From an uncultured Clostridia bacterium (GTDB taxonomy: Bacteria > Bacillota > Clostridia > Christensenellales > UBA1242), in the NCBI GenBank assembly GCA_944349925.1, contig CALVNT010000018.1, forward strand, positions 1 through 39,199: 39,199 nucleotides of DNA, in the 5' to 3' direction. The translations under genes were made by a program, and so were the position numbers. How positions within the stretch are numbered: position 1 is the first letter of the stretch; each line of letters starts with the position of its first letter. Positions 26,001 to 34,124 of this stretch are shown piece after piece. The notes under the pieces are model-generated. The model saw nothing but the letters and a program-made list of their open reading frames with translations. It searched no databases and was not told the origin of the DNA.

Positions 26001-26651
26001 CAAAACATCTTGAAGTTCAGCGTCCTCTTTGTTAAGATAATGAACATCGTTTGTCGCCACAAGCTTGATCCCAAGCCTTTGGCTCATTTCCGTCAATTTC
26101 ACTAAAACTTGCCTTTCTTCTTCCAAGCCGTGATTTTGAATTTCGAAATAAAAATCTTCGCCAAATATATCTTTAAACCATAGAGCTAATTTGTCTGCTT
26201 CATCAAATTGCCTTTTTAAAATATACTGAGGGATATGTCCTGCAATACACGCAGATAAACAAATAAGCCCTTTGCTATATTGTTTTAAAAGTTTATAGTC
26301 AATTCTGGGTTTATAATACATACCATCAAGGTAAGCGAAACTAGATAATTTGAGCAAATTTTGATAACCCTCATTATTTTTTGCGAGCAAAATAAGATGA
26401 CCAGTGTCTGCTTTGTTAGAACGGGAATTCATATCGTGGGTTATGTAAAACTCTTCACCAATTATTGGTTTAATACCCTTTGCTAAGCACGCTTCAAAAA
26501 ATTTAATTACACCATGCATGTTGCCATGGTCAGTAATTGCCACAGCAGGATAATCTCTTTCTTTTACAATATCTACAAGCTTATTTATTCTAGCAAGACC
26601 GTCAAGTAAAGAGTATTCCGTGTGCAAATGCAAATGAACAAACTTTTTCAT
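23025..26651 (-). CDS. dnaE: DNA polymerase III subunit alpha, DnaE type
   Basis: Replicative DNA polymerase of the C family. 1208 residues from the ATG at 26651, which has AAAGGAG 7 nt upstream; the frame opens 9 codons earlier without reason. The PHP domain opens with HLHLHTEYSLLDG and keeps its metal-binding His pairs (also ITDHGNMHG). The polymerase core has the catalytic Asp pair in MPDFDVDF and the finger motif with RRIMGKK. Then follow helix-hairpin-helix and OB-fold regions. Between the latter an acidic insertion rich in Asp/Glu/Ser is seen (about 1008-1050). The gene begins 1 bp after the whiA stop. A second, PolC-type polymerase is usual in Bacillota but is not in this window. Confidence 0.96.
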   Translation of the reverse strand: MKKFVHLHLHTEYSLLDGLARINKLVDIVKERDYPAVAITDHGNMHGVIKFFEACLAKGIKPIIGEEFYITHDMNSRSNKADTGHLILLAKNNEGYQNLLKLSSFAYLDGMYYKPRIDYKLLKQYSKGLICLSACIAGHIPQYILKRQFDEADKLALWFKDIFGEDFYFEIQNHGLEEERQVLVKLTEMSQRLGIKLVATNDVHYLNKEDAELQDVLMCVQMGKTIDDPDRMKFSTDEFYLKTYEEMEEALPGYQEALDRTLEIAEKCNVTIRTKSLRELKEKGVSSIPDEDTLGASENFIPSYKPDTGETPSQFLRRLSEEGLKRNYKTITPELTDRLNMELNTIEKLGFVEYFLIVWDYINFARQNDIPVGPGRGSGAGSLVAYCSGITQVDPMRYELFFDRFINPERVSMPDFDVDFCMDRRGEVIEYAKRRYGFDHVSNIATYGNMQAKNAIKDVARVLRYPLSETDKITKEIPFKPVKKPPVLKYYFGLTGKEDDKQYIIPDLRKMYDEDEMIKKIVDMAVKLEGVPRNISMHAAGVLIAPDPVFNHVPMAKSGNDVITQFDMLELEHLGLLKMDFLGLRTLTDIHKALKYIKENHGVDIDFTKMQYDDPKVFELIGSGNTDSVFQLDGSGMKKFMKDLRPTSLEDVIAGISLYRPGPMDFIPKFIKGKRNPEQIEYDDPCLEPILKTTYGCIVYQEQVMKIFQVMAGYSLGGADNVRRIMGKKQVDKIQLEKEKFLNGYVDPTGEKPPFPGALALGHEKETSIKIFDQMAKFAGYAFNKSHAAAYAYVAYQTAYLKTYYEVEFLTAVLNNRISNADLIKKFTNYARKEGFEILPPDINKSVTFFKTENGNIRFGLGALKNVGVSVTDYIIQERNKNGDFKSFEDFISRCLNAESGINKRTIEALILSGAFSSFGKYRSQLMDVYPLIMERTNADKKKKATGQFSIFDTFEQESAAVNSVEYPNIKEYNKETLLKNEKNYAGIYLSGHPLDDYADKYDSFTFTSDMFDDLGEEENMANEDFSQEDYSDAESISVDSEERVKDGEGVTCGGQITEISKKLTKSGNMCFLKIEDIYGTFEAIVFPKFFNKYKDYLLEDNMITIRGKVSIRAGSNPVILVEGITPWQKIEEQFSSDKKIYLRFDTKDIDIYNKVKSTISSYPGDSQVIIKCTSSSSAFSFSSKVDLNNYLINELIGLLGENNVVVK

Positions 26652-26652
26652 A

Positions 26653-27621
26653 TTATTCTCCTTTGAGTAACTGTGCAATTTTTAAAATTCTTCTAAAGCG
26701 ATGATTCAGTCCACTTTTTGTTAACTTTAAAGTAGACAATTTTAACAATTCATCAAGACTTTCTTCTTGATTTGCAAGTCTTAAAACAGCAACTTCTTGT
26801 AAATCTTCAGGCAAACTTTCAAGTCCAATTTTTTTATTTATAAGATTTATAGCTTCCACCTGCTTTAAACTCGCTTCAACTGTTTTTGAAATATTTGCAT
26901 TGATGCAGTTTACTTGTCGATTTATTGTGTTGCGCAAACCTCTTGTTGCCATTTCATTTGTAAGAGTAAAAACACTTGAAACAGCCCCTAAAAGTGCGAG
27001 TAAATCTTTAATAGATTCACTATCTTTAATGTAAAGAACAAAAATATTTTTTCGTGTTGAAATTTTAGAATTTATATCGTATTCACTTAGCAAACTTTGA
27101 ATAGTTTCTAAAAATTCTTTGTGCCTAGAAGGAAACTCGACATGATAGCCGGTTGTTGGCAATTTTGAGCCAAGCTGGCTTAATTTTATGCTAGAAGTTC
27201 CACAACCAACAAATGCGCCTTTAAGATAGGCAATTTTCGTGTTTTGATCACATAAAAGATTGCCATCAGGCTTTTGCTTAATTTCCAAACCTTCACTGTT
27301 TCTTTCCACTACTCCACAATCAGAAAGAATTGTCATAGAAATAGAGATAGGAAAAGCAATTCTATAATATACTGTTTTATTGATGATATGATCATCATAA
27401 AGACCTAAAGAAAGATTTTCTCCATATAATTTTTTTACAATTTTATCGACATAAGAAAATAATTCTCGTGCATCTGTAATAATTTCAGCACTGACTCCAT
27501 CGGAATTTTTGCTAAGCGATCCACACGCATGAAAAAGACTAGCCATAAAAGCTAGTGCTTCTTGACTATCAGGAAGATCTTCTTCTAATATTTCTTTTTT
27601 TACTTCTTTTGCAAAACTCAA
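26653..27621 (-). CDS. whiA: WhiA DNA-binding protein
   Basis: 322 residues with the WhiA plan: an N-terminal pair of LAGLIDADG-like domains (SFAKEVKKEILEE start; YLKGAFVGCGTS near 130) and a C-terminal helix-turn-helix region (LPEDLQEVAVLRLANQEESLDELLKL, about 274-300). In Gram-positive bacteria WhiA affects division and, in actinomycetes, sporulation; it has no nuclease activity. The start codon is TTG (27621-27619) with GAGG about 8 nt upstream, and it overlaps the TGA stop of the PHP gene. In many Bacillota whiA sits with rapZ and yvcK; here it lies between a PHP hydrolase and dnaE. Confidence 0.95.
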   Translation of the reverse strand: MSFAKEVKKEILEEDLPDSQEALAFMASLFHACGSLSKNSDGVSAEIITDARELFSYVDKIVKKLYGENLSLGLYDDHIINKTVYYRIAFPISISMTILSDCGVVERNSEGLEIKQKPDGNLLCDQNTKIAYLKGAFVGCGTSSIKLSQLGSKLPTTGYHVEFPSRHKEFLETIQSLLSEYDINSKISTRKNIFVLYIKDSESIKDLLALLGAVSSVFTLTNEMATRGLRNTINRQVNCINANISKTVEASLKQVEAINLINKKIGLESLPEDLQEVAVLRLANQEESLDELLKLSTLKLTKSGLNHRFRRILKIAQLLKGE

Positions 27622-28382
27622 ATTTTTCCTCTTTTATTTTCAAAATGTGGCAATTTATCTATATTTACAATTTGATTTAGTGGCAAATTCAACCTAAAAA
27701 TAAGATTCAGGGCCTTGTTTACTTCACCCACTCTTTCTGGGCTATGAGCATCTGAGTCAACAATAAATTTTACTCCTTCTGACGCCATGATTTCAAGCTC
27801 TTTATCAGTAAAGTTTATCCTTTTTCCATTAAGTTCTATCAATGTACCTTTCTCTTTTGCCATACGTGCAACTGCGACTGTGTCAGTAGGAAAACCAAAA
27901 TTCAAATGAGTAATAACATCGACAGGATACTTGTCAAGAGCCTTTAAAAAAGCCGTTGTATTTCTTGAAATTCTTTCTTGACTTGGAGAAAAAACAGACA
28001 TTCCATTTGCCCAGTTTATATAAAATAAGTCTTTCATAGTTTTCATTTTGACCAAATTATGAAAACCCATCAAAAATATATCTAAAAATTCGAAATCATC
28101 TTCAACAACATCAATATCTCCATCTGCTGAAATAAGGTTAGATTCAACTCCAAGCAAAATGTCAACGCCAGTTATTTCCCTAGCATTTAAAATATCCTCT
28201 TTGAGTTGTGGAATATCTTTTCTTTTTATTCCAAACATCCAATGATTAAAACCGTGATCAGTAATTGCAATTTGTTTTAACCCTTTATCTCTTGCAACAG
28301 AAGCGTTTTCTAAAACAGTTCCTTTCCCATGGTTTTTACGCGAATATTTAGTATGTGTATGGTAGTCGCCCAAAAGAATCAT
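27618..28382 (-). CDS. PHP-domain metal-dependent phosphoesterase
   Basis: 254 residues. PHP signature motifs are all present: DYHTHTKYS (H8, H10), ITDHGFNH, GVESNL, a mid-protein THLNFGFP and DSDAHSPERVG near the C-terminus, enough to build the usual trinuclear metal site. The family includes YcdX-like and histidinol-phosphatase-like enzymes; the substrate cannot be told. No his genes are near. In Clostridia a PHP gene is often found beside rapZ/yvcK/whiA, so the link to whiA is typical. The frame is open 22 codons further upstream, but the ATG at 28382 has GGGAG about 10 nt ahead. First gene of the whiA-dnaE transcript. Confidence 0.9.
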   Translation of the reverse strand: MILLGDYHTHTKYSRKNHGKGTVLENASVARDKGLKQIAITDHGFNHWMFGIKRKDIPQLKEDILNAREITGVDILLGVESNLISADGDIDVVEDDFEFLDIFLMGFHNLVKMKTMKDLFYINWANGMSVFSPSQERISRNTTAFLKALDKYPVDVITHLNFGFPTDTVAVARMAKEKGTLIELNGKRINFTDKELEIMASEGVKFIVDSDAHSPERVGEVNKALNLIFRLNLPLNQIVNIDKLPHFENKRGKI

Positions 28383-28419
28383 ATTTTTATTCTCCCTTAA
28401 TTCAAAAATGCTCAATAAA

Positions 28420-28448
28420 ATAATAACACAAAAGATTTTTTTTAGCAA
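28420..28448 (-). promoter_or_regulatory. promoter of PHP-whiA-dnaE-pfk
   Basis: Minus strand TTGCTA (28448-28443), a 17-bp spacer and TATTAT (28425-28420), with TG one base upstream of the -10. Start near 28413. Confidence 0.65.
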
Positions 28449-28514
28449 GAAGATATAAAAATGAAAATAAAATTTTAATTATAAGATGCTGATCAAAATT
28501 TCTTAATCAATAAT

Positions 28515-28540
28515 TAAAAAGTTCACCTTAAAAGTGAACT
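28515..28540 (-). terminator. terminator after dtd
   Basis: A 7-bp stem AGTTCAC / GTGAACT (28520-28526 / 28534-28540, 7-nt loop), followed on the minus strand by T5. It lies 22 bp past the dtd stop. Confidence 0.8.
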
Positions 28541-28561
28541 AAATAAAACATAAAATAAATT

Positions 28562-29011
28562 TTAAAATATAATTTTGCTATCTAAAATTATTGTTACTGG
28601 ACCATCATTTAACTGCTCTATTTTCATATCTGCCCCGAAAATACCCTGTTTTACTGAAATATCTTCATTTTTAAGATAGCAAATAGCTTTTTGATAAATT
28701 TGATTTGCTATTGCAGGCTCTTGTGCTTGAAAAAAACTAGGCCGATTACCCTTTTCACAATCGGCAAACAAAGTAAATTGACTTACTAGCAAAATTTCTC
28801 CGCTTACATCTTTGATAGATAAGTTCATTTTTCCGTTTTCATCTTCAAAAATTCGTAGTTTTGAAATTTTTTTACACATTTTTTGGCAAACATCGTCATC
28901 GTCATCTTTTTCAACACCAAAATACACAACATAACCTTTGCCTATTCGAGATATCAGTTTATCATCGACTTTTAAATTGGCATTTAAAACTCTTTGAACA
29001 ACCGCTCTCAT
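28562..29011 (-). CDS. dtd: D-aminoacyl-tRNA deacylase
   Basis: Removes D-amino acids (and glycine from tRNA-Ala) wrongly attached to tRNA. 149 residues, the normal length. Both active-site motifs are intact: SQFTLF (77-82) and the cross-subunit NDGPVT (135-140, the Gly-Pro motif). A run of five Asp (36-40) is unusual but lies in a surface loop. The ATG overlaps the stop of the upstream unknown gene by 4 bp (ATGA), so translation is coupled. Confidence 0.97.
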   Translation of the reverse strand: MRAVVQRVLNANLKVDDKLISRIGKGYVVYFGVEKDDDDDVCQKMCKKISKLRIFEDENGKMNLSIKDVSGEILLVSQFTLFADCEKGNRPSFFQAQEPAIANQIYQKAICYLKNEDISVKQGIFGADMKIEQLNDGPVTIILDSKIIF

Positions 29012-29670
29012 TTGCCGTCTCCATAAAATTCTTCATTTAACGCTTCTTCCAAAGCAACTTCATTTTGAATATTTGTTTCAAAATATGTTGAATGCAGATA
29101 TTTAAATGGCTGACTATCAATAAATTGCAAGACTTTTTCTGGCAAATGATTTACTACAGCAAAATTCTTCTTGTTGGTTCTTAAATAAACATAATAATTT
29201 GTGTTTCTTAACATTATTGAAGGCAATGCAATTTTCAATGCATCAGTTGCAAGATCTGATTTGAGAATGTTGGTATCATAAACATGCTTTTTAAAATTTT
29301 TAGCTATGCTTTTCATCTCTTTATATGGAACATTTTCATTTCCCAACCTCGCGGACTGATAAATTGCAAATTCTGTATTTAAATCACTTTGATCTACTAC
29401 ACTATAAGGAAGATTTTTTAAAGCATATTCAAATTCGCTAGAATACAAATTTAGTGAAACCACATTGATTAAATCCAACATATGTAAAGGATAATTTTTT
29501 TCTTTCCACAGCTCAAATAAATCATCTATTGAAAAATCTTTATCTTTATAAATTTCTGCACACTCGTATTTTTGATTATTTCTAGTTGGAAGAAAGATAA
29601 AAAGTACCGATTGGTCACTTATAAGCATTTTAACGTTATTTCTTTTATCATAAATAATTTCACTTTTCAT
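29008..29670 (-). CDS. unknown protein co-transcribed with dtd
   Basis: 220 residues, predicted soluble, no signal peptide or membrane segment. I do not recognise the family. Visible features are a beta-rich start (IIYDKRNNVKMLISDQSVLFIFLPTR), a helical middle with several Tyr and Leu residues, and an acidic C-terminus (EVALEEALNEEFYGDGK). No catalytic signature stands out. The gene has its own promoter, AGAGG 5 nt before the ATG, and a 4-bp overlap with dtd, so the two proteins are made together. A role in tRNA or translation quality control is only a guess from that coupling. Confidence 0.75.
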   Translation of the reverse strand: MKSEIIYDKRNNVKMLISDQSVLFIFLPTRNNQKYECAEIYKDKDFSIDDLFELWKEKNYPLHMLDLINVVSLNLYSSEFEYALKNLPYSVVDQSDLNTEFAIYQSARLGNENVPYKEMKSIAKNFKKHVYDTNILKSDLATDALKIALPSIMLRNTNYYVYLRTNKKNFAVVNHLPEKVLQFIDSQPFKYLHSTYFETNIQNEVALEEALNEEFYGDGK

Positions 29671-29686
29671 AAAAACCTCTTATTTA

Positions 29687-29715
29687 ATTTTAGCAGAATA
29701 AAAATAAATAGTCAA
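29687..29715 (-). promoter_or_regulatory. promoter of the unknown gene and dtd
   Basis: Minus strand TTGACT (29715-29710), a 17-bp spacer and TAAAAT (29692-29687), with TG upstream of the spacer end (CTGC then the -10). Start near 29680. Confidence 0.8.
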
Positions 29716-29753
29716 TATGAAAATTAAGTTTATAACAACTTTGTTTTAATTAT

Positions 29754-29796
29754 AAAAAAAAGCTTTCTAGTTTTTCTTGCGATCAACATAGAAAGC
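29754..29796 (-). terminator. terminator of the spc/alpha ribosomal operon
   Basis: An 8-bp stem GCTTTCTA (29762-29769) / TAGAAAGC (29789-29796), followed on the minus strand by T8. It lies just past the rplQ stop at 29804. Confidence 0.88.
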
Positions 29797-29803
29797 AGTT
29801 TAT

Positions 29804-30313
29804 TTATATAAGTTCAACAATTGCCATTTCAGCAGCGTCGCCTCTGCGCATTCCCATTTTGATAATTCTAGTATATCCACCACCTTGTCCAACTTCTTTA
29901 ATTCTTGCAGCATATTTTGGAGCATAAACATTAAAGATTTTTTCAAGAAGAGGATGATTGATATCTTTAGTTCTTGCAGTAAAGGCTTCAATAGACTCTT
30001 TTGGTTTTCTTTGTTCTTGTCTATCGAAAAGATAAGACATTATTTGTCTGCGAGCATGCAACTTTTTAGGTCCATCGTTAGAAACAGTTTTTACAACTTT
30101 TACACCTTTTTCATCTTTGATTTGCTTTTCAACTTTTACGATATCTTCGTAAGAATTGATAGCAAGAGTTAAGATTTTTTCAGCTTTGCTTCTTACAGAC
30201 TTAGCCTTTGCAAGAGTTGTTTCAATTTTACCGAGCCAAAGTAAATCTGAAACTTGTCCACGGATAAGGGAATTTTTTTCCTTGCTTGGTCTATTTAATT
30301 TAGCATTAGCCAT
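29804..30313 (-). CDS. rplQ: 50S ribosomal protein L17, enlarged
   Basis: L17 lines the peptide exit tunnel region of the large subunit. Recognised by KLNRPSKEKNSLIRGQ, KIETTLAKAKSVRSKAEK, LHARRQ and the C-terminal GGYTRIIKMGMRRGDAAEMA. At 169 residues it is much longer than the ~120 of Bacillus L17. About 30 extra residues sit between ITL-like LTLAI and LHARRQ (about 50-82), and about 15 more follow in the middle. Last gene of the operon, 21 bp after rpoA, as usual. Confidence 0.96.
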   Translation of the reverse strand: MANAKLNRPSKEKNSLIRGQVSDLLWLGKIETTLAKAKSVRSKAEKILTLAINSYEDIVKVEKQIKDEKGVKVVKTVSNDGPKKLHARRQIMSYLFDRQEQRKPKESIEAFTARTKDINHPLLEKIFNVYAPKYAARIKEVGQGGGYTRIIKMGMRRGDAAEMAIVELI

Positions 30314-30334
30314 AATTTTCTCCTTTTATGAAAA

Positions 30335-31285
30335 TTAGTCTTCGTCCTTGCAAAGAGAAAGTCCATAACTTTCAAGTTTTGCAATAACTTCGTCAATTGA
30401 TTTAATACCGAGATTTTTAACTTTAAGCATATCTGCTCTAGATTTTTTAGTTAAATCTTCAACAGTATTGATTCCTGCTCTCTTTAAGCAGTTGTAAGAG
30501 CGGACAGAAAGGTCCATTTCTTCAATAGGAAGTTCCATGATTTTTACTTGTTTATCTTCTTCTCTAGAAACTAAAATATCAGTAGAAGCAAGTTGAGAAC
30601 AAAGTTCTACGAAAAGTCCAACATGTTCCATCACAATTTTGCCAGCAAGAGCAACAATCTCTCTAGCTGAAGTGGTTCCATTAGTTTCAACTTCCAAAGT
30701 AAGTTTATCATAATTCACACTTTGACCTACACGAGTGCTTTCAACATTAAAGTTGACAGTTTTAACAGGTGAAAAGATAGAGTCAATAGCAATAAAGTCA
30801 ATGTTGTCAAACTTAGCTTTATTTACATTGCTTGGAACATATCCTCGTCCATTGCCTATCATAATGTCCATATCAAGTACAGCACCTTCGTCCATTGTAC
30901 AGATATGAAGGTCTGGAGTTAAAATTTCTACTTCACTATTAGGTTCAAAATCTTTTGCTGTAACTTCACCAGCTCCTGACTTTCTTAAATGTAAATATGT
31001 GATAAAATCTTTACTTTTATTTTCACATTTTACAGCCATTGTTTTAAGGTTTAAAATTATTTCAACAACATCTTCACTTACGCCTCTGATGGTTGAAAAC
31101 TCATGTGCTACACCTGCAATTCTTACTGCAATAGCAGCAGAACCAGGAAGAGAAGAAAGTAGTGTTCTTCTCATTGCGTTTCCAAGAGTAATTCCGTAAC
31201 CTTTTTCAAGTGGTTCAACAACAAATCGAGCAAAAGCGCCATTGTTAGTTTCCTCACAAGTAATTTTAGGTCTTTCCATTTCCAT
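30335..31285 (-). CDS. rpoA: RNA polymerase subunit alpha
   Basis: Assembly platform of RNA polymerase. 316 residues. The N-terminal domain (about 1-230) has the dimerisation signature GYGITLGNAMRRTLLSSLPG and the C-terminal domain (about 250-316) the DNA/activator-binding helices with LSVRSYNCLKRAGI and VKNLGIKSIDEVIAKL. The frame begins with a TTG two codons earlier, but the ATG at 31285 has GGAGGG 8 nt upstream (31294-31299) and is the better start. Confidence 0.98.
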   Translation of the reverse strand: MEMERPKITCEETNNGAFARFVVEPLEKGYGITLGNAMRRTLLSSLPGSAAIAVRIAGVAHEFSTIRGVSEDVVEIILNLKTMAVKCENKSKDFITYLHLRKSGAGEVTAKDFEPNSEVEILTPDLHICTMDEGAVLDMDIMIGNGRGYVPSNVNKAKFDNIDFIAIDSIFSPVKTVNFNVESTRVGQSVNYDKLTLEVETNGTTSAREIVALAGKIVMEHVGLFVELCSQLASTDILVSREEDKQVKIMELPIEEMDLSVRSYNCLKRAGINTVEDLTKKSRADMLKVKNLGIKSIDEVIAKLESYGLSLCKDED

Positions 31286-31303
31286 AAACAATTCCCTCCG
31301 TGA

Positions 31304-31930
31304 TTATCTCGAATACAATTCGATAATAAGTTGTTCTTTGATATCTGAATCAATATCTTCTCTCTTAGGAAGAGCTAAAATTTTTCCTGAAAGAGTTGAT
31401 GTGTCAAATTCCAACCATTTTGGTGTAACAATTTTTGTTTCTCTTAAAGATTTGAAAGATTCTACATCTTGTTTGTTTTCTTTAATAGCGATAACGTCGC
31501 CAACTTTAACAAGATAAGAAGCAATATCAACGCGTTTTCCATTTACAGTGATATGTCCATGATTAACGATTTGACGGCATTGCTTTCTGCTTGCACCAAT
31601 ACCCATACGATAAACAACATTGTCAAGTCTTCTTTCAATCAAAGATAACATGTTTTCACCAGTAACGCCTTTCATTCTTTCAGCAGTTTCATAGTATTCT
31701 CTAAATTGTTTTTCGAGAATTCCATACATTCTTTTAACTTTTTGTTTTTCACGAAGTTGAGTGCCATATTCAGAGAAAGCAACTCTGCGTTTTGAGTTTC
31801 CATGTTGACCAGGGATAACAGGTCTTCTTTCCATAGCACATTTTTTTGAAGTGCAACGTTCACCTTTAAGGAAAAGTTTGCATCCTTCGCGTCTGCACTG
31901 ACGGCAGTCAGGTTGAATAGTTCTTGCCAT
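31304..31930 (-). CDS. rpsD: 30S ribosomal protein S4 (zinc-binding form)
   Basis: Primary 16S rRNA binder that starts assembly of the 30S body. 208 residues. It keeps the N-terminal Cys set (C9, C12, C26, C31, plus C17) of the C+ form. The S4 RNA-binding domain is RLDNVVYRMGIGASRKQCRQ (from about 101). Often autoregulates the alpha operon. Lies between rpsK and rpoA as in most Bacillota other than Bacillus. Confidence 0.97.
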   Translation of the reverse strand: MARTIQPDCRQCRREGCKLFLKGERCTSKKCAMERRPVIPGQHGNSKRRVAFSEYGTQLREKQKVKRMYGILEKQFREYYETAERMKGVTGENMLSLIERRLDNVVYRMGIGASRKQCRQIVNHGHITVNGKRVDIASYLVKVGDVIAIKENKQDVESFKSLRETKIVTPKWLEFDTSTLSGKILALPKREDIDSDIKEQLIIELYSR

Positions 31931-31944
31931 TTGGTTTTCTCCTT

Positions 31945-32349
31945 TTAAATTCTTCTTGTCTTAGGAGGTCTGCAACCGTTGTGCGCGATTGGCGAAACAT
32001 CCTTAATCATAGTTACATTAAGTTCGCAGTTTTGAAGAGAACGAATAGCTAGCTCTCTACCACTGCCAGGTCCTTTAACAAATACTTCTACACTTTGAAT
32101 ACCGTGTTCCTTGGCAACTTTAGCTGCATCTTCAACGCAAGATTGAGCAGCAAATGGAGTACTTTTCTTTGAACCTTTAAGACCAAGTTTACCAGAAGAG
32201 CACCAAGAAAGAACATTACCATCACAATCAGTAAAGCTTACGATAGTGTTGTTAAAAGAGGTCTTGATATGAACTTGACCTTGAGAGATATTTTTAGAAA
32301 CTCTCTTTTTAGTTTTAGTAGTTTTGTTAACCATTTTTTTAGTAGCCAT
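31945..32349 (-). CDS. rpsK: 30S ribosomal protein S11
   Basis: Platform protein of the small subunit near the mRNA exit. 134 residues with [49 protein letters not shown] and the C-terminal [15 protein letters not shown]. The N-terminus is Lys-rich. GGAG precedes the ATG. Confidence 0.98.
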   Translation of the reverse strand: MATKKMVNKTTKTKKRVSKNISQGQVHIKTSFNNTIVSFTDCDGNVLSWCSSGKLGLKGSKKSTPFAAQSCVEDAAKVAKEHGIQSVEVFVKGPGSGRELAIRSLQNCELNVTMIKDVSPIAHNGCRPPKTRRI

Positions 32350-32364
32350 AACTTAACCTTCTCC

Positions 32365-32742
32365 TTATTTACCTTTCTTAGAACTTCCAGCGACAACTCT
32401 CTTAGGACCTTTTCTAGTTCTAGCGTTGTTTTTTGTGTTTTGACCACGAACAGGCAATCCTTTACGGTGTCTAATTCCGCGGTAGCAGCCAATTTCGCCG
32501 AGTTTTTTAATATCCATATCGACTTTTTTACGTAATTCACCTTCAACAACAACATTGTGTTCAATGTAGTTACGAAGTTTAGCAACTTGTTCATCAGTTA
32601 GATCTTTAACGCGGATATCAGCGCTAACACCAGTTGCTTCACAAATTTTGTTGGAAGTTACTCTTCCGATTCCGTAGATGTAAGTAAGTCCTAGTTCCAA
32701 TCTCTTTTCTCTAGGTAAATCTACACCAGCAATTCTTGCCAT
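32365..32742 (-). CDS. rpsM: 30S ribosomal protein S13
   Basis: Head protein of the 30S subunit that contacts the P-site tRNA and the large subunit. 125 residues: [20 protein letters not shown] at the start, the helix-two-turn-helix with [15 protein letters not shown], and a basic tail with [19 protein letters not shown]. Confidence 0.98.
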   Translation of the reverse strand: MARIAGVDLPREKRLELGLTYIYGIGRVTSNKICEATGVSADIRVKDLTDEQVAKLRNYIEHNVVVEGELRKKVDMDIKKLGEIGCYRGIRHRKGLPVRGQNTKNNARTRKGPKRVVAGSSKKGK

Positions 32743-32767
32743 TTAATAATTCCTCCAATTTTTTATT

Positions 32768-32884
32768 TTAGCCTTGAACTTGTTTGTGTTTTGCAGACTT
32801 AGAACAGATAACCATAACTTTGCCATCTCTTTTGATAACTCTGCATTTGTCACAAATTGGCTTAACAGATGCTCTAACTTTCAT
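32768..32884 (-). CDS. rpmJ: 50S ribosomal protein L36
   Basis: 38 residues, found by reading the gap between rpsM and infA. It starts [14 protein letters not shown] and ends KHKQVQG. The zinc ligands C11, C14, C27 and a His near 33 are present (C+ form). One residue longer than the common 37-residue L36, with an extra Ser-Lys in the ICSKSAKH region. Confidence 0.97.
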   Translation of the reverse strand: MKVRASVKPICDKCRVIKRDGKVMVICSKSAKHKQVQG

Positions 32885-32895
32885 AATGTCTCCTT

Positions 32896-33117
32896 TTAGC
32901 CCTTATCTCTCCAAGTGATTCTGCCCTTTGACAAATCATAAGGGCTCATTTCGACTTTAACTTTATCTCCTTCAAGAATTTTTATATAATTTTTTCTTAA
33001 TTTCCCTGAAAGATAGGTTGTAATTTCATGACCATTAGATAATCGAACTTTAAACATAGTGTTTGGAAGGACTTCTTCAACCACTCCTTCAAATTCGATT
33101 ACATCTTCTTTAGACAT
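32896..33117 (-). CDS. infA: translation initiation factor IF-1
   Basis: Binds the A site of the 30S subunit during initiation. 73 residues with the S1/OB fold: [42 protein letters not shown] and the end GRITWRDKG. The ATG at 33117 has AAAGGAG 5 nt ahead; a GTG two codons earlier is not needed. The first 8 bp overlap the end of the upstream KOW gene, so translation is probably coupled. Confidence 0.97.
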   Translation of the reverse strand: MSKEDVIEFEGVVEEVLPNTMFKVRLSNGHEITTYLSGKLRKNYIKILEGDKVKVEMSPYDLSKGRITWRDKG

Positions 33118-33370
33118 GCTCACTCCTTTTTTGTTTTAAGAATTTTCGTATAGCGCAGTTTACTCTATCATTTTCATCATCGAGCACGCGCTCTTGCATT
33201 TTTTCATTTGAAAACAACCGAACATGTTTCAAATTTTTTGCTTTTGGGTTATTTTTTTTTAGTCTTTTACCATCGGCAATATAAACTCTATCTTTTTCAA
33301 TTTTCAAAACTACAAAAATATCGCCTTTTTCTTTTCCTGCGAGTGCAAGAACAATATTACCTCTTTCCAT
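33110..33370 (-). CDS. KOW-domain RNA-binding protein (L14e-like)
   Basis: 86 residues of basic protein. A KOW motif is seen at the start ([21 protein letters not shown]), followed by [24 protein letters not shown]. Small KOW proteins at this exact site, between map and infA, are common in Clostridia and absent from Bacillus. They resemble archaeal/eukaryotic L14e and are thought to bind rRNA. The frame opens 12 codons earlier; the ATG at 33370 has AAAAGGA upstream and is preferred. Confidence 0.9.
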   Translation of the reverse strand: MERGNIVLALAGKEKGDIFVVLKIEKDRVYIADGKRLKKNNPKAKNLKHVRLFSNEKMQERVLDDENDRVNCAIRKFLKQKRSEHV

Positions 33371-33380
33371 AGTTTTCCTT

Positions 33381-34124
33381 TTATAAAGTAAGAATTTCAA
33401 TGCCATCGCGTGTTATCAAAACAGTATTTTCATAATGTGCAGACGGTTTGCCATCGCGAGTTATAACTCCCCAGCCATCTTCAAGTAGCCATACTTCTCT
33501 TCTCCCCATGTTAATCATAGGTTCAATAGCAAGGCAAGCATTTTCAGTAACCAAAGGTCCATCAGTAACTTTGCCATAGTTTGGTACAGAAGGTGGTTCA
33601 TGCATTTTTTTGCCTATACCGTGTCCAACAAGTTCTCTTACTACAGAGTAACCGTTCGATTCAGCATATGCTTGAATAGCATGAGACATTTCTCCAAGTC
33701 TATGTCCGACTTTAAGATTTTTGATGCCTTCAAAAAAACATTGTTTAGTTACATCTATAAGTCTTTGTTTTTCAGGCGAAATCTTTCCAACTGGGAAAGT
33801 TCTAGCCGCATCACCATTATAACCTTTATAAATAACTCCAAGGTCAATACTGATGATATCTCCCTCTTTCAAAACTATATCCTCACTTGGAATGCCATGC
33901 ACCACCATTTCATTTACTGATGTGCAAATGGAAGCCGGATACCCTTCATAACCCAAAAATGAGGGAGTTGCACCACTATCAATTATAAACTTTTTTGCTA
34001 ATAAGTCAAGTTCTTTTGTAGAAATACCAGGTTTTACTAGAGTTTCGCAGTAATTTAGCGCATCTCTTGTGATTTGCCCAGCTTTTCGCATAAGAACAAT
34101 TTCTGCAGGCGTAAGATTATTCAT
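33381..34124 (-). CDS. map: type I methionine aminopeptidase
   Basis: Removes the starting Met from new proteins. 247 residues, the short type Ia form without N-terminal extension. All five metal ligands are present (D94, D105, H168, E201, E232), with the substrate His H76. It overlaps the end of adk by 8 bp, so translation is coupled. Confidence 0.98.
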   Translation of the reverse strand: MNNLTPAEIVLMRKAGQITRDALNYCETLVKPGISTKELDLLAKKFIIDSGATPSFLGYEGYPASICTSVNEMVVHGIPSEDIVLKEGDIISIDLGVIYKGYNGDAARTFPVGKISPEKQRLIDVTKQCFFEGIKNLKVGHRLGEMSHAIQAYAESNGYSVVRELVGHGIGKKMHEPPSVPNYGKVTDGPLVTENACLAIEPMINMGRREVWLLEDGWGVITRDGKPSAHYENTVLITRDGIEILTL

